DNA of 64,000 nucleotides, taken from NCBI GenBank assembly GCA_028673005.1, contig CM054112.1, positions 191,243,144-191,307,143 on the forward strand, read 5' to 3'. Origin of the DNA: Tanypteryx hageni (lineage: Eukaryota; Arthropoda; Insecta; Odonata; Petaluridae). The position numbers and the translations under genes are program-made. The notes under the pieces are model-generated. The model saw only the letters and a list, made by a program, of their open reading frames with translations. It searched no databases and was not told the DNA's origin. Each line of letters starts with the position of its first letter. Within the stretch, counting starts at the first letter, position 1. This document shows, piece after piece, positions 23,866-36,001 of this stretch.

Positions 23866-24676
23866 CTGGAAAGTTTAAAGAAAGTGTCAGTCCACATTAC
23901 TATAACAATTCGACTTAGTAGATGCGTTAATTGATCGCTATTCAACGTTTTCTCTCTTTTGTAAATTCTATCTCAATGGTAGTTGACAAGTTGTTTATAC
24001 ATTTTATTCCCTTGTTTAATGTGAAATTAGGAAAAAATCCTGTAGCAGTATTAGAGTTTGAAAATCAGGTGCACAATTTGGATCCGATGGTGTTTACTTT
24101 TTGGAATTTTCCGAGAATTTATTCTTTTATCATCTCTTCAAATTGTCCCCACTATCCAAAATCAGCAGTCTCATTTTGTCGTGCTTTCATTTCATATTTT
24201 TCATTTTCAGTCTCTTCTATTGATAAATACTTTTCATTTAACGATTCTTTTAATCGCACAGCTCAAATTAAACCCCAAAGATTTTGGAATATTTTGGATG
24301 GACGATAAGGAATCTCTGACATTGCTTAACAGTATTTCATACCAAATGATAAATCATCTTTTATGATTATTACAGAGAATTTTTTAGCGTCATACAGATA
24401 TAAATAATGATAAACATTTATTTTTATTTTTTGTTCTCACTTGAATATTTTTAAAAATTTAATCACATGCCCTTGGCAAGAGTTTTACAGGTGATGTATT
24501 TTTCTAATTCCTTTTGCAGTCTTTCATGACCTTGCTTCTGAGCTTAGTTGCTCGAATGATATAATATACACGAAGATGTTCCTTGAGAATTTGTAGATTC
24601 TCTGTGCAAAATAAAATTCATTGATCACAAATGATGTGTGAATTTATTTGTGAATTAAGAATTTGAGGCGTATAGG

Positions 24677-24731
<55 letters not shown>

Positions 24732-26150
24732 CTGGTTTCAAGGTTAGGAATGATGAGCTCATTTGCCATTCACTCCGTAATAATTTTCCAGAATACATTT
24801 AATACATTTTAGATAAGTCTGAATGGTCGATATGATTAAGGTGCTCTTTTATAATATTTTGGCATCAAGATTATAGCATGTACTTCATTTACCATAGTGT
24901 AAATTAGAGTTCTCCAACCTTTCTATACTAACAATAAGTTCTATTTGTCATTTGAAAATTTCCCGAGGATAAAACTTCACAGAATATCTCAACATGAATC
25001 TCACGTAGTCAGAACCTGAAAATGCATTTTTATTTACAAAAGAATTGGTAAAATAGTTTTTCTCGGGGTACTTTGTTTCCTGAATCATTCGATCACGTCA
25101 CCAGAGACAATTATTATCATCAAGGGTCGTGCAGTAACTCTGTTGAAAAGAATCCCTCCTCCTGACTTGCTTCGTGAAGTAAGAATGTGTGCGGGTCACC
25201 TCAGCCTAACATCCGTCCAGCAACACAGCAAAAACAAAGTAATAAATAACGTTTATTACATTATTAGGAATTATTTATCTTGCATTAATGGGGCGCACTC
25301 CTATAGATTTCGATTCAAATAAATCTAATGTAGCTTTACGGTTTTAGTGCAATTTTCTTTATTTAAGCTATTGAATGAAGCTTTTTATCCTTCTGGCAGA
25401 ACACATCGAGGTTCCGGAATTTGTTTCTCATGGGTAGGTATTTTCTTTTACCCTCTCGTTGAATTTTTTGTTTTTAAAACCAATACCATAGAATAATTAT
25501 GTATCTCTGCCCCAACAAATAATACGTTTTAACTTTCGGTACTATGTCGAAATGGTCTTTTTTATCTTAGATATTATTTTCCCCCAAATCATTTTTTATT
25601 TCAGTAAATTCTTTACAGATTTACATATGAATACATATATTTATACAAATATTTAGTTTTAGGAAATTTCTGGTCTCTAATAGAATATAGAAGGAAAAAA
25701 TTCATTTAATTATTTTTCTTAAATAGTTTGAACTATCCAGGATGAGTAGAAGTTATCCTGTTATTTAAATTTTATAAAGTAATTTGCAAAATTATCTATT
25801 ACACAGAAAGTTTAAGTAACTAATGTTGAATAAGTAAATACTTTAGGATTTTAGACACATATAGTTAGAAAAATTCAGCAAAATATTTTTAACTGAACCA
25901 GAATGAACTACCTTCACTACTTTTCTATAGTAATATAACTGAGATATTTTTGTAACATTAATGTCATAAATGGGAATGACTAGGGTGTCAAATATCTCGC
26001 CATTATTTTGAAGTTGAAACTCTGAGTGTTAAAAAAGTATCATTCGCTTTAGGATATAACGGGACCGACATCACAGACTGTTGTTATCGCAGTTTAAAAA
26101 ATGAAAACAAAAGGGAATCCTTTTCACTTTGAATTATTTCCGGTGACTTC
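23866..26150. other. Intron of the peptide gene, proximal part
   Basis: This is part of the 4,411-bp intron 23866-28276. A long TA dinucleotide run occupies 24679-24727. No other coding sequence or transposon end was recognised. Confidence 0.55.
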
Positions 26151-26423
26151 CAGTCGTGGGGCGCGATCCCCTGGGGGGCGCTGAGGATAGATCGGGGGAT
26201 GGGGGCGGAAAAAATTACACGTATATTTGCCATCCGTTTAGCCATCATAACTGTGAGACTTACAATATGCAGTTTGCCTCCATGTTTTCCTAAAGAATTA
26301 GTTCCAATTGTTGGTCTAGTAGGTATTATGAATTTTGACTGAACATGATATAGAGGGGGGGAGGCACCAAGACAGTTTTCTTAGGTGAGGCGGGCGCGGC
26401 TTGGTAATGTTTGTAAACCGCTG
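26151..26423. mobile_element. Probable hAT-like MITE remnant
   Basis: It begins CAGTCGTGGGGCGCG, and its right end GTAAACCGCTG is a weak inverted match in the CAG...CTG style. G-rich blocks (GGGGGGCGC; GAGGGGGGGAGG) and a GGCGGGCGCGGCTTGG block inside are typical of hAT MITEs. The flanking octamers do not match, so it is degraded or misbounded. Confidence 0.4.
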
Positions 26424-26554
26424 CCCTAAGCTTTCAAAAAGTGTAGATGGGAAAAATGGCTTCGTTCGCGGGAAGTGGTTTTAGATTCACATCAAGTGCC
26501 TCAATTCCTTGAGAACAAGTTTTCCTTAGTTTTTGCTTCAAGCACTATATATAT

Positions 26555-26819
26555 CAGGGATGGTCAAACTACCTTACCCTCGGTGCCGCATACGATTATG
26601 TTCAGAAGTTCAAGAGCCGCATGAAAAACATTCTGTGCTCATAGATTTACAATCAGTAAAACATAACCTGTAGTATCCGAAGCAATTCAGATATAATGCA
26701 TGTCGCCTAGGCATCCTCCACGTCACTGTGTTCCGTAATGAAACCGTTGACACGCCTCTGAATGGAAATTTTAAAGATCCGCATACTAAGTTTATATAGC
26801 CTCAGTTTGGCCACACCTG
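26555..26819. mobile_element. hAT-like MITE in the intron
   Basis: The left end is CAGGGATGGTCAAACT and the complement of the right end is CAGGTGTGGCCAAACT, a good inverted repeat. Flanks are ATATATAT on the left and CTATATAT on the right. This is consistent with an 8-bp duplication in a TA-rich target, although low complexity weakens the evidence. Internal GCCGCAT motifs recur. It is 265 bp with no coding capacity. Confidence 0.65.
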
Positions 26820-28276
26820 CTATATATATACGGGAGTAAGTTGAAAAACTTCACCACTGTAGCTGTCACAATAGTGTGATGCCATAAGAAGGCCAACTTA
26901 AACGTTGTAAAAAACTTCAGTAGTTAATTGCACGCGCCTTTATTATTTCTAGGTCGCTATTCGCCAGCGTTTCTCGATAATGGCTTTTGTTGGTTTTGAG
27001 GTCAAATATGCAAGAGAGAGAGATAGAGAAAAGTTTGTCTCTGCTGTCGTCTACTTAACTCAGTCCTCAAAATTTAACGTTTTTTCTAATATAAAAGGTA
27101 TTTTGGAAGTATTAAAGTATTGTTGTCGTATTTTTAATGAATGTGATAATAATAGCTGTATTTGGCCATTTAGCTGGTACAGTGATATTCATTACATTTA
27201 AATAGTTCACTCTTGATCTAACTTTTAATTTCCTTAAAACTAATACAAATCTATTTACATTATTTGTCCGCCATTATGTATCGGTAAATTTTTAAATGAA
27301 CAAAAAGTAATTTTTTAGCTAAAAATGAAATTTTCACTGCTATTGCGACGCAATTTTCATCAGGTTGACCTTAAATTTGATATTTATGCAACGATTAACT
27401 CCGACCTAAAATTATACATCGTACGCGGTAAAAATAACTGAATTATTTTTACTCACAAGTAAATGTTTAAATCAAATCTTTTGAATATGATATTTTAGAT
27501 CAGCAACAGCAGCCATAAATGCTCTACCAAAAATGTTTACTGGATTATATGAGATATATCTATCTACCATAGCCATTCTTTTATCTGGAGATTGGCCTCA
27601 CGACGATGGCTCTCAATTACCACCATCGTCATTCAAAATAAAGGTTAAATAGCAATGGGTTCCACTGTCCCAATTCCGCGGTACAACTGCCGAATCGATG
27701 ATTTCCATCTTCGCCTACTGCTTTAAGGCCCACATCTGTACCGATTATTATAATCTCCACCTGTCGCCAGTACTAGAAGTTCTGCTCCCCACCTCCAGGG
27801 TGTCCCATTAAGTTTTTCGTGAATAGGTCACCAACCTCCTGCACAGCTCCCAACTTGGGAAACCAGGGCTTCGTTTTCAGGGTGTTCCCTCTCTCAGACT
27901 GTTTATCTTTCACAATAACGAAGCCCGTCTCCTAATTGTTTCGAAATCAGAGTCATCTTTTTCCTATAAGAACTGCCCTCCTAGATCAAATGAGCTATCG
28001 TATCATTTTGATGCTCATTTATTCCAAAAAGCCCTTCCTATAAGAAAACAGGCTTACATTTCATAGGGTCGAATTATTTTTAGGAAATAACTTCATCACG
28101 GTACATCTACGCGTTAGAACTGTCGCGCATTTCTCTCATTCTTTCACACAAATTTCCAGATTATAAACGGGGATACAAACCCTCCGTTACTCGAGCCATT
28201 AATTCGCGTCTTGTTTTTTGGTTGCCTCTCCGCCCTCTCTAGTTCCCTCCGCTCGTCTTCTTCCTTCCTTACGTAC
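26820..28276. other. Intron of the peptide gene, distal part
   Basis: No confirmed feature. Positions 27500-27960 have more balanced base composition and short frames that resemble no protein. Confidence 0.45.
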
Positions 28277-28704
28277 TCGTTCGCGTCCCTGGCGACCCTC
28301 TTCATGGGATTGAAGGAGCCGAAGTCGCGGTTGAAGACGTCGTCGTGAAAACCGCGCGCGTTTATTCCGAACGGGTCGCGCTTTACCGCCGAGGAACGGC
28401 CCCAAACCCCATCAACGTCGTCGCCGATCGTCTTTTTGTTCGCGAAGGGGTAAGGAACACCGCGCCCCACGGACCAATCTCCGCTTCCGTCTTTGAGTGG
28501 GGATCGTGTCCTGTGACGTTCATCGTAATCACGGAGAAATTCGGTCGGAATGCCGTCGTCTCCCATGACGACGCGTAGGAGTTCCTTCAGTTTCAACTTC
28601 TGGCCGTCCGGGTCCTCGGACAGCTGCGACGGCTCGACGAAGCCGTGCGATCGGTGTCCGGCGTACGATGGGTGTCCCCTTGCCAGCAGTTCCGACACGA
28701 TTCT
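28277..28704 (-). CDS. Fourth coding exon of the peptide precursor, with one divergent peptide copy
   Basis: The acceptor is TTCTCTAATCAATCAG followed by AGA (phase 0). The exon gives 142 codons plus two bases and ends at GA before the donor GTACGTAAGG. Those two bases plus the first base of the last exon make GAG, so the frame is kept. The product is a leader (RIVSELLARG, then an acidic stretch) with RHRTR and KK sites. It ends in a Lys-Arg-bounded peptide coded at 28377-28303 that includes GFHDDVFN and DFGSFNPM. This is clearly related to the eleven-copy peptide and ties the exon to the same gene. A phase-0 GTAAGG donor four bases further on is strong by sequence but would break the frame into the next exon. 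Confidence 0.78.
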
Positions 28705-30587
28705 CTGATTGATTAGAGAAGGGGAGAAGACGATTAGCCGAGAATAGAATTCGGTAGACAGGAAGAAATAAATTCGTGCTACGAAAAATATATCACAGAT
28801 GTCGCTTTTATCGTTTTTTTTTGCGAATTCAATACCCATCTGTCTGAAAAATTTGTGCCAAAAATATCTTTTATCGAGTTTAACTCAAAATGCAAACTTA
28901 ATTTGGATAAAAGTGGCAATTTATATTCTATTTAAGCGGATAGAAAAATGTTGGCGAAAATCTGACGTTCGCACGAACCGGAAGGTTGCGAATTTCTATA
29001 GATAGCTTCACCAGAAATAGGTATGAAAACATTAATTTAAGATCATCAAAGGCTGGAAAGAGCTATGTCACAGGATTCATAGGTGAAATTTAAAAATTTC
29101 AAAATAAGGTAGAATATCCTTTCTCCAACAATTCAAAAACTTTCTGTCATCAATTAAATTAAAAGAGCGTCAAAAGGCGATACTTGACAACGTTATCAGC
29201 CATAACAGGATGACATAAAGGTTCATAATGAGCAATGATTACACTCTGGATTGAAAGCTTGAACTAGTTAGGTCGTAATTAAATAAGCTATGCTAATTAG
29301 TCTGAATAAGGTAAACAAAATCAGATCTATTTTGTGTTGATTTAACCGTAATATTGAATGTCGCTTAAACTCTAGCGTACTCGTTGTACTCAGAGTACGG
29401 AAAATGTTTATCGAATCTTACAAGTTAGCACGTTTTCCATTTTAAAAAGAAAAGTTTAATTGAGGTTTTCCTTATTTTTTTCAAATAAATAAATTGCTAC
29501 TCCATTGCATCGCTTTTCAGGCTTAACTCAACGCACGCGGCACACCATACTAACGTCACTCATTCACTCACGAATAATTTCGTTAATTCTAGTGCAGATA
29601 TATTTAGCCAGGTGAATTTTTTTCTGCTTGAATATCCCAAATGGGTTTAACATATTTTTCAGAGTATAACTTTTGGCCGCTGTACTATTTAAATATGTTC
29701 TTACGAATAACGGATCGAGTTTGGGAAATAAAAAGTACTATTTAATCTGTTCAGTTCGTTCTCTTTACTGTAGATGTTTATTTTTCATTTACAGTCTATT
29801 TACTCGAAAGTTGCGCAACACAACAGGATTTCAGGTTTTAAAATTTAAGATAAAATTTGTCGATAAAAAATATAGCGCATAGTTTACGCCATCATTCTAC
29901 CTTTTCTATTTCTCCAGTCCATTGGAATTTAGCTCGTTCAAAAAGGCACACAGAAGGTTTATCCATATGGGACTTGGGCCAATCCTAGCCTATTTCGAAA
30001 TCCTCGAAACCTTATCACTTTATAATTTGCTCAAAAAAAGTTAAAACCCTAGTCATATATTACGCCCGTGCGCCATAAGGGTCCCGCCTACTTCCTGTAT
30101 AATATATAGAGGATGGTCGCAAGTCCTTGAATAAATTAAACGAGAAATAAAAAAATAACTACGAATATCCGAGACGTGTTTCCTTTTATTTGATACACCA
30201 ACTCAGAACCTTTATTAAATAATATCAGTATTTTTAAGTAAGTCTATCGCAATTAAAGCGTGTCTCAGATATGCACAGTTATTTTTTATTAGTCGCTTAA
30301 TTTAGTAAGTACTTTTTAAAACGCTCTGTATTTAAATCGTTTCGGCATTTCTGTTCTGGACATATATAATTTATTCGAGTAGCTCAAAAAAGTTATAAAA
30401 GTTGAATTCATACTAATTTAGTTTGACATGAGAGCACCATAGAAATAAAATGGCAAACAGAGTATTAATATTCGGTAGGAAATCAATATATCGCATTTAC
30501 AGGAATAAAAATCAATATCCTCTCTAGAACTTTTATGCAATTTCTCACTTCGTTGCAAATGGGAGATATAACGATCGGATGACTTAC
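28705..30587. other. Intron of the peptide gene (1,883 bp)
   Basis: AT-rich sequence with GT...AG limits on the minus strand. No other features recognised. Confidence 0.55.
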
Positions 30588-30703
30588 CTCTTTCTCGCCG
30601 CGTGGATCCAAAGAAAACAAGTCCTCATCTTGCCCTTTGAGCGCATTGCCAATGCCTCCGACGTCGTCGTACGCTTTCTCATGTAAAATTCGGGGATACG
30701 CAT
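30588..30703 (-). CDS. Third coding exon of the peptide precursor
   Basis: This is a 116-nt exon. The acceptor is CATGCCTGCAG, the exon starts with two bases (AT) completing a split Asp codon, and it ends at GAG before the consensus donor GTAAGT. It encodes AYPRILHEKAYDD, then VGGIGNALKGQDEDLFSL and DPRGEKE, an acidic pro-region without a recognisable bioactive peptide. It was accepted because both phases agree with the flanking exons and both splice sites are good. No homology was recognised, so it depends on the gene model. Confidence 0.62.
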
Positions 30704-30812
30704 CTGCAGGCATGAAATGAAAATACATACATTTGCTTATTATGTCTGATAAATATATGCAGGATAAATATTTGTACGATTTGTGTATGATAAATTGATA
30801 TATATTTTTTTT

Positions 30813-32872
30813 AAATAAGAAAAACGAGAAGAGAAAGAAAGACTTGGGACCTAGAAAAACTGAAAAAAAGGCAGGATGTAATCAGCATGAAGTTGGAAGA
30901 TCGCCTAAGAAATTTGGAAAGCAAACCAAAGACCGTCGATATAGAATGGGATGAAATTAAAACCAGTATCAAGGATACCTTGAATAAGGAGATTGGAAAA
31001 CAAGAGAAGAAAATCAGAAAACCATGGATAACTAAGGAAATGCTGGAGAAAATGAATGAGAGACGAAAATGGAAAAACGATAACAGTGAAGAAGGTAGAG
31101 CCAACTATAGACGCATAAACAATGAGTTGAGAAGGGAAATAGATAAAGCTAGAGAAAATTGGATAAAAGAAAAATGTGATGAAATAGAACAAATGGAGAA
31201 GTTAGGACGGTACGATATGAGGTACGCTAGGGCACTGGAATTAGAAGATAAGAAGACTAATGGTATTCCTGGTAAAGGAATCATTAATATGGATGGGAAG
31301 ATAGTCTCAGAAACAAAGGATGTAGCACAGCTATGGGAAGAACACATTAAGGAACTATACAGCAAGCAGGCAGAATCGGCAAAAATAGAACTGGAAGATG
31401 AGGAAAACATTGAAGAAGACAACTTAGGACCAAGTATTATGGAGAGTGAAGTAGAAAAAGCGATAGTGGAACTAAAGAAGGGGAAAGCCACAGGCAGCAG
31501 GTACTTAAAGTAATGGGATCAGAAGGACTCAAAGCGATGACGAAATTAATTAATAAGTTTTACGAGGCGGGAGAGTGGCCTCGGGATTTCCTAGAAGTAA
31601 CAATGATCACTCTAAAGAAGAAGCCAAAGGCGATAAGCCTTCTGTCACACACTTCGAAGATCATCACGAGGATTCTTAATAAAAGGCTGGAGAAAAAGGC
31701 AGAAGAAATGCTAGGGGAAGATCAATTCGGTTTCAGAAAAGGACGAGGAACTAGAGATGCTATAGGAGTAGTTAGAATCATATCAGAAAGGGCAATGGAA
31801 TACAGTCAAGATATCTGCGCATGTTTCGTAGACTGGCAGAAGGTCTTTGATAGAGTAAATTTGGTAATGTTGATGAAGATATTAAAGGATATAGGTGTAG
31901 ACTGGAAAGACAGGAGACTGATCAGAAATCTATATGTGAATCAGGTTGTAAAGGCCAGGTTGGAGAATGGAGACACTTGCGGAGTAAATATCGGTAGAAG
32001 AGTAAGGCAGGGCTGCTGCCTATTGCCAACCCTGTTCAATATATATGGAGAAAGTCTAATGCAAGAAGCGTTAGAAGGCACAGGAGATTTCAAAATTGGA
32101 GGAAGGATAACAAGAATAGTAAAATGCGCGTATGGTCAAGTACTTGTAGCAAGAAAGGAAGAGGAACTCCAGAAAATTATAAATAGACCAGTAATAACAG
32201 GTAGAAAATACGGTATGGAAATAAATACAGAAAAATCCAAGATCATTCGAATATCGGGAAAAGAAGAGAATCTGAACATAAGTATTGGAGGAAAGCATTT
32301 AGAACAAGTTTCAGACTATAAATACCTTGGAGGCATCATAACAAGAGAAGCAAAATGTACGGATGAGATCAGAACTAGAATAGGAAAAGCAAAAGCGGCT
32401 TTCAGAAGAAAGAAACACCTACTTACGGGGAATACTATAAAGGAAGATATCTGCAAGAAGTTCATAAAATACTATGTATGGAGTATAGCCTTGTACGGAG
32501 CAGAAACAAGGACGCTAAGGAAAAATGACATCAAATACTTTGAAAGCTTTGAAATGTGGACTTGGAGGAGAATGCTGAAGATAAAATGAACACAGGATGA
32601 AAACGATGAAGTGCTACTAAGAGTAGGTGAGAAGCGAATGATTATAAAGACTATTAGAAAGAGAAAGGCAAACTGCGTTGGAGTATGATTAAAGACGTGT
32701 TAGAAGGAAAACTAGATGGAAAAGGGAAAGAGATAGGAAAAGGTTTCAGATGATAGACGATTTGAAAGAGAAAGAGTTATCAAGATATGAAAAGGGCAGC
32801 GGAAAATAGGAATATATGGAGAACCAGGTTTAACCATGAATAATCACGGACCTGTGATGATATATATATATA
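30813..32872 (+). mobile_element. RTE-type LINE, 5'-truncated and inactive
   Basis: The order of reverse transcriptase blocks and the C-terminal signature (ALYGAET, SFEMWTWRRMLKIK, then RKRKANCVG) match the RTE/BovB class. The endonuclease is missing, so the copy is 5'-truncated. The 3' end runs through GAATAATCACGGACCTG into TGATGAT and a TA run, as expected for RTE short-repeat tails without poly(A). Compared with the copy at 62752-64000 it has several small deletions, including about 17 bp in the 3' UTR near 32856. It lies in the 13.8-kb intron, in the opposite orientation to the host gene. Confidence 0.9.
30887..32589 (+). pseudogene. Reverse transcriptase pseudogene of the intronic LINE
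   Basis: Two frames are joined by a lesion at about 31510, where KGKATGS is followed by a premature stop and the frame resumes at 31513. The first part is the linker region (KKIRKPWITKEMLEKMNERRK-like). The second has FGFRKGRGTRDAIG and the first catalytic block CFVDWQKVFDRV. The catalytic box that should read YADD is CAYGQ (about 32125-32138), so two essential aspartates are lost. The loop before AISLLSHTSKII is also shortened. The protein could not polymerise DNA. Confidence 0.88.
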
Positions 32873-32899
32873 TTAATTTTACCTTTCCTTTTCCGTAAG

Positions 32900-32952
<53 letters not shown>
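32900..32952. repeat. TA dinucleotide microsatellite
   Basis: About 26 uninterrupted TA units lie just downstream of the LINE tail. They may have expanded from the tail. Confidence 0.95.
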
Positions 32953-32954
<2 letters not shown>

Positions 32955-33479
32955 TCGCTCTTAAAATATCTTATTGGATATTGTTTATTATACTATATAC
33001 CTATACTATCGTTTGCTTACTTTTCTTACTTCAATTACATATAATTTGATGAAGAGTCGTATATAAATACGTCCGCGGAAAGGAAGGGGAAAGAAATAGC
33101 AAATAGCCTAATGATTTATAATACCTCTAAAATCGTTGGAATTTGTAAAATGTCTTAAATTATTTGACGAACAAAAAAAGATAATAAAAATCTACCAATG
33201 TCGCAACTCTTTTATAAGTTCTAAATAAATATAACCTGAAGAAATATTCAAATCGATAACCATTCTCAGCTAAGTTTTTCCCAGATAAAAAAAATGCTAA
33301 TTTCACAAAGCAATAGTGATTTATATAAATGTTTACGTAACGGATACGTAAGCTTAGTTTAGCAACAGATTGCAAAGCGGGGTAAGTGGAGAATCCTTGT
33401 ATCACAGCCTCAACGACAACTATGTATTGCAATATTCAACCAACCCACGTCATTCCTTCTCTGGTTGATGCGCAGTTTC
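32953..33479. other. No gene seen (intron)
   Basis: AT-rich intron sequence with no features recognised. Confidence 0.5.
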
Positions 33480-34850
33480 GCTATCTGCTTGTTTTGACAG
33501 TTGCAACACACCTTTCTCTCTCTCTCTTCACCTGGCTCCTCTTACCCTCATCCTGATTAGTCTGAATTACCTTTCTAAGCTGGGACGCTAATTAATCTCC
33601 GCGAGAGAGGGAGTAAATCCTAAACTCTATGTATCTTCTCTCTCTCTGAAATCATGAAGAGGAACAAGTACGCGGACGTTTGCTACTGGAGCCCTCGTCC
33701 AACGACACCCTCCTCCTTCCCCCTAACCCTCTCCGTGCCTACCTTCCTCTTCCCTGCTCAACCTCACACTCCACCACGTCCACACTTGACCCACATATAA
33801 GTCCAACGGATGCATAAACGCGCAAAGCGCACCAACCGAACGACTAATTCCTCATCCCTCTCCCCATACACGACGACTCACTCCGCCACTTCCGCCACCT
33901 CCCTACTGCGTTCTAACATTTCACCCCACGAAACTCTCCTGCTACACCCCTCCCACTCTACCACCACCACTCTCCCACCCCTCTATTCCTCTCCCGCCCA
34001 CTTCCCTTACTCTCTCTCTCTTCTTTCTCCCCCTCCCCCTTCCTTTCCCTCCATCTCCCTCTTATCCCGCATCCTCCCAATGCGTATCTCTTCCTCTCGT
34101 ATCTTCTCCACCTTTCCGTTCTCCCCTCTCCGACTTTCTTTTTCTCTGTTGCACTCTTTCTCTCTCCTTTCCCCTCCCTCCCTTATGGTCTAAATTTCGC
34201 CCGAATAGAGACATTTATCTATCTATCTATCCCTCTATCTCATTCTCTTCATCCCTCCTTTCTTCCAGCCTCTCCCCTTTTCTCCCTCTTTCTACAGCTC
34301 TATCCTTCCATCACCTTTTCATCTCATCTCTCCCTTCTTCTACATCCATTTCTCCTTCAGCACCATCCCTACCCCTACTTCTATATTCCTCCTCCGACTT
34401 TTTTATCACTCTCCCTCTCGGCCCTACTTTTTCTCTCTCCTTTTCCCTCCCTCCCTCTATCTCGTTCTCTTAATCCCTCCTTTCTTCCAGCCTTTTCCCT
34501 TTTCCCCCTCTCTACATCTCTATCCTTCCGTATCCTTTTCATCTCATCTCTCTCTCTCTCTTCCTCTACATCCCTCCTCTCCTCCCTTTGAATCTATATC
34601 CCTCCATCTCTTTCATCTCTCTTTTCCTGTCCATCGATCCCTCCTCTCCTTCCTCTCCATCCCTATACCCTACTTCTCTCTCCCTCCACTCCTGTTCCTC
34701 ACTCTTATCCCTCTTGCATCTCTTCTTTCTCTCGTTTCATCTCCATCCCTCCCTCCATCTCCCTATCGCTCTCGCAATCCCCCTTTCTTTCCCTCCTTCT
34801 GCCTATATCCCTCCTTCTTCACTCCTCTTCGTCTCCGTGAGACCAGAGAC
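33480..34850 (+). repeat. Long pyrimidine-rich tract in the large intron
   Basis: For about 1.4 kb the plus strand consists almost entirely of C and T, in CTCCCT, TCTATCTATC and CATCTCTCTC-type runs. In the transcript of the minus-strand peptide gene this would be a GA-rich purine stretch. Open frames here are Ser/Pro/Leu low-complexity artefacts. It looks like expanded imperfect microsatellite with internal near-duplications, for example TTTCTTCCAGCCT near 34258 and 34480. Confidence 0.8.
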
Positions 34851-35333
34851 GTGACTCATTCCCACGCAGTATTTGATGATTTTTAAAAATATCTACACTC
34901 CCATCCTCCCCTTCACAATTCCCGAACCTCCTCAATTATACCACCACGGTCACAGCGGGATGCGACGAGGGTCGAGTGTGCGAGTACATCAGGATCCTCT
35001 CACTTATCAGCGGCGCGCTTATTTTTTATATTTGAAATTGACCGTCACTTTTTATTCGCCACGTTTTAGCTTAACGACTTGATGGAAATACGGTTTATCG
35101 AATTAGACAAAGCAAATGTCTCTGGTATGCATAGCTATTTTTACTTAACGTTCAATTTGTTGAAGGAGTTTTGGTCCATCCTGTACGTTTTGACTAAATG
35201 ACGTGATGGAAATATGTTTTGGAGTGAATACGGCACTGCCGAGTTTTTAAGACCTAAATATAATGACACGGTGTCATTATAGAGTTTGGCGTATCAGCTT
35301 TCAATCACAAGGCAAGATACTAGGTAATAAATA
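34851..35333. other. No gene seen (intron)
   Basis: Return to mixed composition. Nothing recognised. Confidence 0.45.
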
Positions 35334-36001
35334 CAGGCAACTCTCGTTCAACGAACGACATGCGTTCCTGAAAAGCGTTCGTAAAACTGAAATTCGTTCA
35401 ACGATCGTGATTTTTCCGTTTAAACACATTGTCGATTGAAGGGTAAAAATAATAAAAATGTTTATAAAAATTCACGGCGAGAGCAAGTACGATAATTGTG
35501 GCCACGGCAATGGCTTGAAAACAAATCCTCCTGATGTAACGCTTATGTATGAACCGCGAGAAAACGAATGCGACCGAACGTAGTCAATCCAAGTCACGGA
35601 TTGAAGCATAGAACGGCTGTGGGATACTCTGCGTAGTGCACTTCCTCCTTATCGGTACACAAGAAGTCCTTCAAGTCTAAGTGGATATTTGTATATATAT
35701 TTTGAGTAACAAACAGCACGTTCGGTGACGTCATATTAAGGCTCTCAAGAAACGCAGTCTATAGGAAAAATTCGAGATTAAGTGGACACACGAAGAATCC
35801 ATGGGTAAAAAAGACGGTCTTTGTGACCCCAAGAGCTTTTGTAAACATCCGAGTTTCTTCGATCTGATTGTGAGTTGGATACATATTATTTAGTTCGTTA
35901 AAGTGAACAGAATTTTCGGCGAAAAGTAAAGCTATAAAATTCAATTCATTCGTTAAAGCGAATATTCGTTCATCGAACGTTCGTTGAACGAGAGTTACCT
36001 G
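35334..36001. mobile_element. Tigger/pogo-like non-autonomous element
   Basis: The left end is CAGGCAACTCTCGTTCAACG and the right end is CGTTGAACGAGAGTTACCTG, a near-perfect inverted repeat. A TA dinucleotide lies directly outside each end. CAGGCA-type ends with TA target sites fit the pogo/Tigger branch of Tc1/mariner. Subterminal AACGTTCG-like motifs are repeated on both sides. No transposase frame was found in the 668 bp. Confidence 0.75.

Noticed and set aside
21864..23934. Plus-strand frames antisense to the peptide array
   Set aside because: They are shadows of the repeated minus-strand coding sequence. Their residues follow from the complement, and the splice sites and signal peptide support the minus strand.
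33810..34854. Ser/Pro-rich open frames
   Set aside because: They are produced by the C/T-only composition and have no protein features.
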